The position numbers and the translations under genes are program-made. The notes below the pieces were generated by a model. It saw only the letters and a program-made list of their open reading frames with translations. It ran no database searches and was not told the DNA's origin. Source: Clostridiales bacterium (GTDB lineage Bacteria; Bacillota; Clostridia; Oscillospirales; Oscillospiraceae). Taken from it: DNA of 28,832 nucleotides. Shown here in pieces: positions 8,304 to 14,328 of this stretch. Location of the stretch: positions 1-28,832 of the forward strand of contig SFLD01000047.1 in NCBI GenBank assembly GCA_004553545.1. Reading direction: 5' to 3'. How positions within the stretch are numbered: position 1 is the stretch's first letter; each line of letters starts with the position of its first letter.

Positions 8304-8318
8304 TGAGAATGATTCTCA
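8304..8318. promoter_or_regulatory. Fur-family 7-1-7 box (Zur candidate)
   Basis: TGAGAAT-G-ATTCTCA is a perfect 7-1-7 palindrome directly after the -10, where a bound repressor would block transcription. It resembles the Bacillus Fur, Zur and PerR boxes, which share the 7-1-7 form and central AATnATT. Because the gene encodes a zinc-binding protein, Zur is the likeliest regulator, but the sequence cannot decide between Zur and Fur. Confidence 0.75.
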
Positions 8319-8337
8319 AATTCAAAGGAGCCATCCC

Positions 8338-9333
8338 ATGAAGCGACTGTTTCCCGCCCTGCTGAGCCTGACCCTTCTCTCCGCCCTGCTGCCGGGCTGC
8401 GCCGCCCGGCCCAGCGTGTCGGACGGGCAGACCGGAGGCTTTTCCATCGTGGCCACCAGCTTCCCGGCCTATGACCTGGCCCGCGCCGTCTGCGGCCGGG
8501 CGGCGGAGATCACCCTGCTCCTGCCCCCCGGGGCGGAGAGCCACTCCTACGAGCCCACCCCCCGGGACATCCTGGCGGTGGAGGACTGCGGCCTCTTCGT
8601 CTACCTCGGCGGCGAGTCCGACGCCTGGGTGGAGACCATCCTCTCCTCCCTGGAGAGCCCGCCGGAGACTCTGCGGATGATCGACTGCGTGGACACCCTG
8701 GACGAGGAGACCCTGGAGGGCATGACCTCCCAGGGCCACGATCACGACCACGAAGAGCACGACGAGGACCATGACCACGACGGCCACGGACTGGGGGAGG
8801 TCCACGAGATCGACGAGCACGTCTGGACCGCCCCGGAGAACGCCGGGCGCATCGCCCGGGCCATCGCGGAGCGGATGGCGGTGCTGGACCGCGCCAACGC
8901 TGACACTTACCTTGCCGCCGCCGACGCCTATCAGACGGAGATCGATGAATTGGACCGGGAGTTCCGGGACTTCTTCGCGGCCCTCCCCACGAAGACCCTG
9001 GTCTTCGGTGACCGCTTCCCTCTGCGCTACTTCGCGGAGGCCTACGGCCTCACCTGCTACGCCGCCTTCCCCGGATGCGCCACCCAGACGGAGCCCTCCG
9101 CCGCCACCGTGGCCTTCCTGACGGAGAAGGTGGAGAGTGAGGGCATCTCCACGGTCTTCTACATCGAGTTCTCCAACCACCTGGTGGCGGACAGCATCGC
9201 CGAGGCCGCCGGGGCGAGGACCGCCCTCTTCCACAGCTGCCACAACGTCTCCCGCCAGGACCTGGAGAGCGGCGCCACCTACCTCAGCCTCATGCGGCAG
9301 AATCTCGAGACCCTGAGAGCCTGCCTGCCGTAA
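8338..9333 (+). CDS. ZnuA/AdcA-like zinc-binding lipoprotein of an ABC transporter
   Basis: This 331-aa cluster A-I solute-binding protein would capture Zn2+ outside the cell. A lipoprotein signal peptide ends LLPGC, so the protein should be anchored at the membrane. Metal-site features are His69 in GAESHSYEPTPRD, a His/Asp-rich loop starting at residue 134 (HDHDHEEHDEDHDHDGH), and His161 in DEHVW. The third site reads FGDRFPLRYF instead of the HDAFGYF-type sequence, a variant I know from other Firmicutes members. The start is the ATG at 8338 with AAAGGAG 7 nt before it; an in-frame extension to 8272 would run through the promoter and is rejected. No permease or ATPase gene lies next to it, so it must share a transporter encoded elsewhere. 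The Fur-family box suggests repression by metal. Confidence 0.9.
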   Translation: MKRLFPALLSLTLLSALLPGCAARPSVSDGQTGGFSIVATSFPAYDLARAVCGRAAEITLLLPPGAESHSYEPTPRDILAVEDCGLFVYLGGESDAWVETILSSLESPPETLRMIDCVDTLDEETLEGMTSQGHDHDHEEHDEDHDHDGHGLGEVHEIDEHVWTAPENAGRIARAIAERMAVLDRANADTYLAAADAYQTEIDELDREFRDFFAALPTKTLVFGDRFPLRYFAEAYGLTCYAAFPGCATQTEPSAATVAFLTEKVESEGISTVFYIEFSNHLVADSIAEAAGARTALFHSCHNVSRQDLESGATYLSLMRQNLETLRACLP

Positions 9334-9338
9334 AGAAA

Positions 9339-9368
9339 GCCGCCCCGGACCAGCCGGTCCGGGGCGGT
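9339..9368. terminator. shared hairpin between convergent znuA-like and CBS genes
   Basis: CCGCCCCGGACC and GGTCCGGGGCGG form a strong stem with loop AGCC between two convergent stop codons. On the minus strand it runs into TTTCTTTA, so it best serves the CBS gene, but it can act both ways. Confidence 0.75.
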
Positions 9369-9379
9369 TCGCTATGTCG

Positions 9380-9817
9380 TTACGCCAGGACCGCCCGCTC
9401 CGGTTCCAGAGCGGCCTGCTGGTCCAGAAAGTAGCAGATGATGTCCTTCCGGGTGACGATGCCGATGAAGCTCCCCAGGTCATCCACCACCGGGACGAAG
9501 TTCTGGGTGGCGGCGGAGGAGAGCAGCTCCTCCATGCTGACAGTGATGGACACCGCCGGGTGGTCCCGGTGGACGATGTCCCGGATCTGCAGCTGCTCCA
9601 GGCTCCGGAGGGAGATGTCCTCGTCCCCGGCGGAGCCCATCAGCTGCCAGAGGAAGTCCCCCTCCCGGACCACGCCCACATAGCTCCCGTCCCGCCGGAT
9701 GACGGGGATGGCGCTGTAGCCGTGGTGGCGGAGCTTTTCCAGCCCCTGACGGAGGGTGCAGTCCTCATAGAGATAGGCAACGCTGCCCTTTGGCGTGAGA
9801 AAGTACGCGATATTCAC
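9380..9817 (-). CDS. CBS-domain pair protein (CbpB/YkuL-like)
   Basis: This 145-aa cytoplasmic protein is made almost wholly of two CBS modules: the first includes CTLRQGLEKLRHHGYSAIPVIRRDGSYVGVVREGDF, split here as residues about 17-55, and the second includes NFVPVVDDLGSFIGIVTRKDII near the end. CBS pairs bind adenosyl or cyclic dinucleotides; the Listeria/Bacillus CbpB group binds c-di-AMP and controls the stringent response enzyme, but that specific role is only an inference here. I chose GTG at 9817 (MNIAYFLTPKG) because GGAAGGG lies 11 nt before it and family members begin at this point; a longer GTG start at 9850 is open. It is a single gene with its own promoter, convergent with the znuA-like gene. 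Confidence 0.75.
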   Translation of the reverse strand: MNIAYFLTPKGSVAYLYEDCTLRQGLEKLRHHGYSAIPVIRRDGSYVGVVREGDFLWQLMGSAGDEDISLRSLEQLQIRDIVHRDHPAVSITVSMEELLSSAATQNFVPVVDDLGSFIGIVTRKDIICYFLDQQAALEPERAVLA

Positions 9818-9879
9818 GGCATGACCGTCCCTTCCAAACGTCGGTGGCACCGCCTGCGGCGGCGGTTTCTGATGCTTTC

Positions 9880-9910
9880 ATTATAGCAGGGCAGGGGAGG
9901 GATTGGTGAA
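9880..9910 (-). promoter_or_regulatory. promoter of the CBS-domain gene
   Basis: Minus-strand extended -10 TGC-TATAAT (TATAAT at 9880-9885). The -35 is weak: TTCACC at 9905-9910 gives a 19-nt spacer. The extended -10 probably compensates. Confidence 0.55.
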
Positions 9911-9947
9911 CGATTTATGAAAATCCCGCAAACTTTCCGTTCGCTTC

Positions 9948-9976
9948 TTTACAAGCCGCCCCCGGCACAGTAGAAT
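9948..9976 (+). promoter_or_regulatory. promoter of the Crp/Fnr-type regulator
   Basis: -35 TTTACA (9948-9953), 17-nt spacer, -10 TAGAAT (9971-9976), 33 nt upstream of the start codon. Confidence 0.65.
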
Positions 9977-10008
9977 GGGGAGGAACCCAAGGAAAGGCGG
10001 AGAGAACC

Positions 10009-10692
10009 ATGCTGAGCCCAGAGGAATTGAAGGAGAGCCCCCTCTTCCAGAACATCAGCTACGAGAGCTACCTTGCCATGTATGACTGCTTCCAGGCTGT
10101 GAACCGGACCTTCCGGCCCTATGAGGTGATGTACGACTATACCTCCGGCAGCGTCCCGGCGGACAGTGACTCCGTGGGGGTCATCGAGCGGGGGACGGCC
10201 TCCCTCATCCGTATCGATGAGAACGGCGTTGCCACGGTCCTGGAGGAGCTGGGCCCCGGCGGGGTCTTCGGCAAAGCCCTGGCCTTCGCCGGCAGCAGCC
10301 AGGACGTGCTGGAGGTGGTCTGCCGGACCGCCTGCGAGGTGGTCTACATCCGCTACTCCCAGATCCTGAAGCGCTGCGAGAACGCCTGCCTGCACCACAG
10401 CCTCCTGGTCCAGAACATGCTCCGCCTCATCTCGGAAAAGGCCCAGGCCCTCAGCCAGCGGGTGGACGTCCTCTCCCGCCGGACCATCCGGGAAAAGCTC
10501 CTGTGCTGCTTCCAGCAGCTCTCGGACAAGGCGGGGAGCCCCCGCTTCACTCTGCCCTTCACCCTGGGGACCCTCGCGGACTACATCGCCACGGACCGCA
10601 GCGCCATGATGCGGGAGCTCCGCAAGATGAAGGAGGAGGGGCTGGTGAGCACCCAGGGCCGCCAGGTAACGCTTTTGGGCAATTCGTGCTAA
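10009..10692 (+). CDS. Crp/Fnr-family transcriptional regulator
   Basis: This 227-aa regulator has an N-terminal cyclic-nucleotide-binding-like beta-roll (about 10-125, with LEELGPGGVFGKALAFAGSSQD at the usual effector loop, here without the Arg-Ser phosphate-binding pair of CRP). A dimerisation helix follows, then a C-terminal winged helix at about 155-222 (REKLLCCFQQLSDKAG, LADYIATDRSAMMRELRKMKEEG). Cys residues are scattered (for example in QNMLRLISE-preceding RCENACLHH), but no N-terminal Fnr iron-sulfur pattern is seen, so the signal is unknown. The ATG at 10009 has a purine-rich AAAGGCGGAG upstream. It lies directly before nfnAB on the same strand, but nfnAB has its own promoter, so control of nfnAB is a guess. 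Confidence 0.85.
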   Translation: MLSPEELKESPLFQNISYESYLAMYDCFQAVNRTFRPYEVMYDYTSGSVPADSDSVGVIERGTASLIRIDENGVATVLEELGPGGVFGKALAFAGSSQDVLEVVCRTACEVVYIRYSQILKRCENACLHHSLLVQNMLRLISEKAQALSQRVDVLSRRTIREKLLCCFQQLSDKAGSPRFTLPFTLGTLADYIATDRSAMMRELRKMKEEGLVSTQGRQVTLLGNSC

Positions 10693-10740
10693 AGCGCGGC
10701 AAAGGTTGACCAATTCTCCGTGAAAACCGCCCCAAAGCGA

Positions 10741-10769
10741 TTGACGCGGCGGCGGGAAAATGGTACAAT
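10741..10769 (+). promoter_or_regulatory. promoter of nfnAB
   Basis: -35 TTGACG (10741-10746), 17-nt spacer, -10 TACAAT (10764-10769). The transcript would have a leader of about 55 nt. Confidence 0.8.
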
Positions 10770-10832
10770 GCCCCTTGTATGTGACTCGGACGCACCCCCT
10801 GCACAAAACTGTTGGAAAGAGGTAAATAACGG

Positions 10833-11672
10833 ATGTTTCGCATTGTGAGAAAGGAAGCCCTGAAGCCTACGGTGGTCCTCTTTGAGATCGAGGCGCCCCT
10901 GGTGGCCAAGAAGGCGCAGCCTGGCCAGTTCGTCATCCTCCGCGTGGATGAGAACGGCGAGCGGATCCCCCTGACCATCCATGACTATGACCCCGAGAAG
11001 GGCACCGTCAGCATCATCGCCCAGATCGTGGGCGCCACCACCGAGAAGATGAACCACCTCAACGAGGGCGACTGCCTGCAGGACTTCGTGGGTCCCCTGG
11101 GCAAGGCCACCGAGACCGCCGGCAAGAAGAAGGTCTGCGTCGTCGGCGGCGGCGTCGGCTGCGCCATCGCCTATCCCGTGCTGAAGAAGTTCCACGACGA
11201 CGGGGCCGAGGTCCACGCCGTCATCGGCTTCAAGAATAAGGACCTCGTGATCCTGGAGGACAAGTTCGCCGCTGCCTCCTCCGTCCTGAAGGTATGTACC
11301 GACGACGGCTCCTACGGCCAGAAGGGCCTTGTCACCGAGGCGCTGAAGGAGCTCATCGACAGCGGCAACCAGTATGACGAGATCTTCGCCATCGGCCCCA
11401 TGGTAATGATGAAGTTCGTCTGCAAGACCACGGAGCCCTACGGCATCCCCACCACCGTCTCCATGAGCCCCATCATGATCGACGGCACCGGCATGTGCGG
11501 CGGCTGCCGCCTCAGCGTGGGCGGCGAGATGAAGTTCGCCTGCGTGGACGGCCCGGACTTCGACGGCTTCCAGGTGGACTGGAACCTGGCCGTCAAGCGC
11601 AACCAGATGTACCGCGACTTCGAGATGCACAAGCACGAGGAAGTCTGCAATCTCTACCGGAAGGAGGCGTGA
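10833..11672 (+). CDS. nfnA: NfnA, FAD/NAD- and [2Fe-2S]-binding subunit of NADH-dependent ferredoxin:NADP+ oxidoreductase
   Basis: This 279-aa cytoplasmic subunit belongs to the ferredoxin-NADP reductase / dihydroorotate dehydrogenase electron-transfer family. With NfnB it couples NADH plus reduced ferredoxin to reduction of NADP+ by flavin-based electron bifurcation. Visible parts are an FAD-binding barrel (RIPLTIHDYD near residue 50), an NAD-binding segment (KVCVVGGGVGCAIAYPVLKK near 100-120), and a cluster motif MIDGTGMCGGCR...FACVDGP. The ligand set is Asp217 with Cys222, Cys225 and Cys237, in place of four cysteines; an Asp ligand is known for NfnA, and this supports NfnA over PyrK. The start has GAAAGAGG upstream. 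The stop is 3 nt before nfnB. Many databases call it a sulfide/dihydroorotate dehydrogenase-like protein. Confidence 0.9.
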   Translation: MFRIVRKEALKPTVVLFEIEAPLVAKKAQPGQFVILRVDENGERIPLTIHDYDPEKGTVSIIAQIVGATTEKMNHLNEGDCLQDFVGPLGKATETAGKKKVCVVGGGVGCAIAYPVLKKFHDDGAEVHAVIGFKNKDLVILEDKFAAASSVLKVCTDDGSYGQKGLVTEALKELIDSGNQYDEIFAIGPMVMMKFVCKTTEPYGIPTTVSMSPIMIDGTGMCGGCRLSVGGEMKFACVDGPDFDGFQVDWNLAVKRNQMYRDFEMHKHEEVCNLYRKEA

Positions 11673-11675
11673 GGC

Positions 11676-13058
11676 ATGGCTAACATGAGCTTGAAGAAGA
11701 ATCCCATGCCCTCCCAGGACCCCCAGGTCCGCAGCGGCAACTTTGACGAGGTGGCCCTGGGCTACACCGAGGCCCAGGCCCTGGACGAGGCCCAGCGCTG
11801 CCTCCACTGCAAGAATAAGCCCTGCATGCAGGGCTGCCCCGTGATGGTACATATCCCCGACTTCATCGCGAAAGTCGCCGAGGGCGACTTTGAGGCCGCC
11901 TACCAGATCATCGCCGCCACTTCCGCCCTGCCCGCCGTCTGCGGCCGCGTCTGTCCCCAGGAGAGCCAGTGCGAGAAGTACTGCGTCCGGGGCATCAAGG
12001 GCGAGAGCGTCGGCATCGGCCGGCTGGAGCGCTTCGTGGCCGACTGGCACCGCCAGCATACCGCCGCCGCCCCCGAAAAGCCCGCCTCCAACGGCCACAA
12101 GGTGGCGGTCGTGGGCTCCGGCCCCGCGGGCCTCACCTGCGCCGGCGACCTGGCCCGCAAGGGGTACGATGTCACCGTCTTCGAGGCTCTGCACCTGGCC
12201 GGCGGCGTGCTGGTCTACGGCATCCCCGAGTTCCGTCTGCCCAAGGCCATCGTCCAGAAGGAAGTGGACGGCCTGAAGGCCATGGGCGTCACCATCGCCA
12301 CCGATACCGTCATCGGCCGCACCGTCTCCATCGACGAGCTGCAGCAGGAGATGGGCTTCGAGGCCGTCTTCATCGGCTCCGGCGCGGGCCTTCCCATGTT
12401 CATGGACATCCCCGGCGTCAACTACCGGGGCGTCTACTCCGCCAACGAGTTCCTGACCCGCATCAACCTGATGAAGGCCTATCGGCCCGACTCCGACACC
12501 CCCATCCAGCATCCCAGGAAGGTGGCGGTCGTGGGCGGCGGCAATGTCGCCATGGACGCCGCCCGCTGCGCCAAGCGCCTGGGCGCCGAGGTCAGCATCG
12601 TCTACCGCCGGGGCATGGAGGAGCTCCCCGCCCGGAAGGAAGAGGTGGAGCACGCCGAGGAGGAAGGCATCCTCTTCCGCACCCTCTGCAACCCTGTGGA
12701 GATCCTGGCTAATGAGAATGACGATGTCACCGGCATCCGCTGCATCCGGATGGAGCTGGGCGAGCCCGACGCCTCCGGCCGCCGCCGTCCCATCGAGGTG
12801 AAGGGCAGCGAGTTCGAGCTGGACGTGGACTGCGTCATCATGGCTCTCGGCACCAGCCCCAACCCCCTTATCAAGTCCACCACCAAGGGCCTTGAGATCA
12901 ACCGCAAGGGCGGCATCGTGGTGAATGAGGACGGCCTTACCTCCCGCGAGAACGTCTACGCCGGCGGCGATGCCGTCACCGGCGCCGCCACCGTCATCCT
13001 GGCCATGGGCGCCGGCAAGACCGCCGCCAAGGCCATCGACGAGGCCCTCAGCAAGTAA
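11676..13058 (+). CDS. nfnB: NfnB, large subunit of NADH-dependent ferredoxin:NADP+ oxidoreductase (GltD-like)
   Basis: This 460-aa subunit resembles the small subunit of glutamate synthase and is often annotated as NADPH-dependent glutamate synthase (gltA). It carries two [4Fe-4S] cysteine sets, Cys42/45/50/54 and Cys89/93/99/103, the FAD-binding GSGPAG (147-152) and the NADPH-binding GGGNVAMDAARCAKRLGA (from 287), and ends with the FAD-closing VYAGGDAVTGAATVILAMGAG motif. The tight nfnA-nfnB pairing (3-nt gap, GGAAGGAGG ribosome site inside the end of nfnA) and the lack of a gltB partner point to the bifurcating transhydrogenase and not to glutamate synthesis. In an anaerobe it supplies NADPH for biosynthesis from NADH and ferredoxin. 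A terminator follows. Confidence 0.92.
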   Translation: MANMSLKKNPMPSQDPQVRSGNFDEVALGYTEAQALDEAQRCLHCKNKPCMQGCPVMVHIPDFIAKVAEGDFEAAYQIIAATSALPAVCGRVCPQESQCEKYCVRGIKGESVGIGRLERFVADWHRQHTAAAPEKPASNGHKVAVVGSGPAGLTCAGDLARKGYDVTVFEALHLAGGVLVYGIPEFRLPKAIVQKEVDGLKAMGVTIATDTVIGRTVSIDELQQEMGFEAVFIGSGAGLPMFMDIPGVNYRGVYSANEFLTRINLMKAYRPDSDTPIQHPRKVAVVGGGNVAMDAARCAKRLGAEVSIVYRRGMEELPARKEEVEHAEEEGILFRTLCNPVEILANENDDVTGIRCIRMELGEPDASGRRRPIEVKGSEFELDVDCVIMALGTSPNPLIKSTTKGLEINRKGGIVVNEDGLTSRENVYAGGDAVTGAATVILAMGAGKTAAKAIDEALSK

Positions 13059-13081
13059 CAGTCCGCGGGAAAGCACAGAAC

Positions 13082-13116
13082 AAAAAGAAAGACGGGCTCC
13101 GCCCGTCTTTCTTTTT
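13082..13116 (+). terminator. intrinsic terminator of nfnAB
   Basis: AAAAAGAAAGACGGGC pairs with GCCCGTCTTTCTTTTT around a short loop and ends in a T run. Confidence 0.95.
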
Positions 13117-13150
13117 GCATATCGGGGCTCCGTGCCGCCGCATTTCCCCC

Positions 13151-13179
13151 TTGCCTTTTTCCCCCATCCGTGCTATCCT
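13151..13179 (+). promoter_or_regulatory. promoter of the gdx leader
   Basis: -35 TTGCCT (13151-13156), 17-nt spacer, -10 TATCCT (13174-13179) with TGC extension. Transcription should begin near 13186, giving a leader of about 135 nt before the gene. Confidence 0.7.
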
Positions 13180-13185
13180 ACCCTT

Positions 13186-13268
13186 ACGGCTCCCTTGCCG
13201 CCGGGTAGGGGAGGAGCGTTCACCCCGTGTCGTCAGGCTTTCAAAGACGCGGGGCGGGCGCTTTTTTG
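13186..13268 (+). ncRNA. structured leader with terminator, candidate guanidine riboswitch
   Basis: From the predicted start of transcription the leader can form a first hairpin CGGC/GCCG (13187-13190 with 13197-13200), whose CTCCC-type loop can pair with the downstream GGGGAG (13208-13213), a pseudoknot or P1 alternative. It ends in an intrinsic terminator: AGCG (13215-13218) with CGCT (13259-13262), CCCCG (13223-13227) with CGGGG (13250-13254), GTC with GAC, then six T. A terminator between promoter and gene means transcription attenuation. The downstream gene is a guanidinium-type SMR exporter, a classic target of guanidine riboswitches. No class I core (GTCCGAGAG) is seen; class IV (mepA motif), which works by terminator control in clostridia, is the best candidate, but I cannot confirm its consensus from memory. 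Confidence 0.55.
13215..13267 (+). terminator. intrinsic terminator inside the gdx leader
   Basis: The interrupted stem AGCG...CCCCG.GTC / GAC.CGGGG...CGCT is followed by TTTTTT (13262-13267), 54 nt before the start codon. It would stop transcription unless an alternative fold wins. Confidence 0.75.
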
Positions 13269-13321
13269 TTTGCCGCCGGGCCTTGGGCCCGGGACCCAAC
13301 GAGAGAAAGGAATGATGTATC

Positions 13322-13636
13322 ATGGCATGGGGCATCCTCATCGCCGCCGGTGGGCTGGAAGTCTTCTGGGCCACCTTCATGAAGCTGTCGGAGGGCTTCA
13401 CCAAACCCCTTTACATCGTTTTGACCTTCGCCGGGATGGCGGCCAGCTTCTTGCTGCTGGCCCGGGCCACCCGCACCCTGCCCCTGGGCACGGCCTACGC
13501 CGTCTGGACAGGCATCGGGGCCCTGGGGGCCCTGATCGTGGGAGTGCTCCTTTTCCGGGAGAGCCTGACCCCCGCGCGGCTCCTCTTTGCGGCGCTGCTG
13601 CTCATCGGCATCATCGGCCTGAAGGCCACCGCATGA
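13322..13636 (+). CDS. SMR-family transporter, Gdx/SugE type (guanidinium exporter)
   Basis: This 104-aa protein has the four membrane helices and exact size of small multidrug resistance proteins, which work as antiparallel dimers in the cytoplasmic membrane and exchange substrate for protons. The key Glu13 lies in the first helix (GGLEVFWATFMKLSEGFTK). The LPLGTAYAVWTGIGALG segment is typical of the Gdx/SugE group that exports guanidinium, as opposed to the EmrE group with a different sequence there. ATG 13322 is preceded by AAAGG at 11 nt, a slightly long gap; nearby ATGs at 13312 and 13315 are out of frame. It stands alone behind a leader that can terminate transcription, fitting control by guanidine. 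The assignment as Gdx is good; substrate is inferred. Confidence 0.9.
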   Translation: MAWGILIAAGGLEVFWATFMKLSEGFTKPLYIVLTFAGMAASFLLLARATRTLPLGTAYAVWTGIGALGALIVGVLLFRESLTPARLLFAALLLIGIIGLKATA

Positions 13637-13677
13637 AAAAAGGACGCCCCCTGCCGCGGCAGGGGGCGTCCTTTTTT
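13636..13677. terminator. bidirectional terminator between gdx and the lipoprotein gene
   Basis: A 42-bp perfect palindrome with A6 at one end and T6 at the other, overlapping both the gdx stop (13634-13636) and the TAA of the convergent lipoprotein gene (13676-13678). Confidence 0.95.
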
Positions 13678-14317
13678 ACGGTTTCAGCTCGTCCAGCGCC
13701 GCCTGGGCGGCCTGGGCGTCAAAGGCAAACTGGTAGCCGCGCTCTCCGGTGAGACCGGCCTCCGGCGCCACGCTGAGAAGCTGGTAGAAGGTGTCCCGCC
13801 AAAGGCGCTGGTAGGCCCCGGACCAGAGCACGCTCCGGATACTGCCGCTGGAGCGCATCCGCTCCTCAAAGGGGAGGTTCAGGTCGGCGCAGCCGAAGAC
13901 CGCCATCACGTCCATCCGCCGGATCTGCTCCTCCGTCCCGGCAAGGTATCCGTCTACGATGTCCCGGTCCTCCGCCAGGGGGAGCTGGCCCTTCAGCCAT
14001 TGGGCGGCGTTCCGGGCCTCCGCCTCCCAGGCCCTGGCCCAGTGGGCGGCGATGCTGTTCATCTCCATGGTGGTATCCCAGCTGTCCTTGGCTCCGTAGA
14101 AGGCGTCGATGGGGTTTTCCTCCCGGGTTTCTGCCAGCGCTTGGTTTTCCTCCGCCAGAGTTGTGTTTTCCTCGGTCAAAGCGGCATTCTCCGCCGTCAG
14201 CGTCTCGACCTCCCGCCGCAGGGCCTCGTTCTCCTGCCGGAGCGCGTCGGCGCTGCCGCAGGCTGTCAGCGCCAGACAGAGGGCCAGCGCGGCCAGCAGG
14301 GTCTGTATCCGCCGCAT
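13676..14317 (-). CDS. coiled-coil lipoprotein of unknown function
   Basis: This 213-aa protein has a lipoprotein signal (LALCLALTAC, lipidated Cys20), so it should sit on the outer face of the membrane. Residues about 26-70 form a heptad-rich coiled coil of repeated ENAAL/ENTTL/ENQAL units. The rest (about 75-213) is a soluble helical region rich in Trp and Arg that I do not recognise. The start is the ATG at 14317 because GAGGAGGG lies 6 nt upstream; an in-frame ATG at 14332 would overlap the previous stop and lacks such a site. It lies 11 nt after the GNAT-DUF5662 gene and is probably co-transcribed with it. A role with that gene cannot be read from the sequence. Confidence 0.85.
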   Translation of the reverse strand: MRRIQTLLAALALCLALTACGSADALRQENEALRREVETLTAENAALTEENTTLAEENQALAETREENPIDAFYGAKDSWDTTMEMNSIAAHWARAWEAEARNAAQWLKGQLPLAEDRDIVDGYLAGTEEQIRRMDVMAVFGCADLNLPFEERMRSSGSIRSVLWSGAYQRLWRDTFYQLLSVAPEAGLTGERGYQFAFDAQAAQAALDELKP

Positions 14318-14328
14318 ACTGTCCCTCC

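Noticed and set aside
8272..8337. N-terminal extension of the znuA-like protein
   Set aside because: It would overlap terminator, promoter and Fur-family box, and the signal peptide with lipobox begins at 8338.
10704..10726. TTGAC-N9-GTGAA as a Crp/Fnr site before nfnA
   Set aside because: The 19-bp spacing and imperfect symmetry do not fit the 14-16 bp sites of the family.
11676..13058. glutamate synthase small subunit (gltD)
   Set aside because: No large subunit is nearby and the pairing with an Asp-ligand NfnA subunit favours NfnB.
10689..13076. 795-codon open frame on the minus strand
   Set aside because: It is antisense to nfnA and nfnB, whose cofactor motifs are intact on the plus strand.
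13186..13322. guanidine-I (ykkC) riboswitch
   Set aside because: The conserved GTCCGAGAG-type core and the purine-rich GCCCGGGAGA end of class I are missing.
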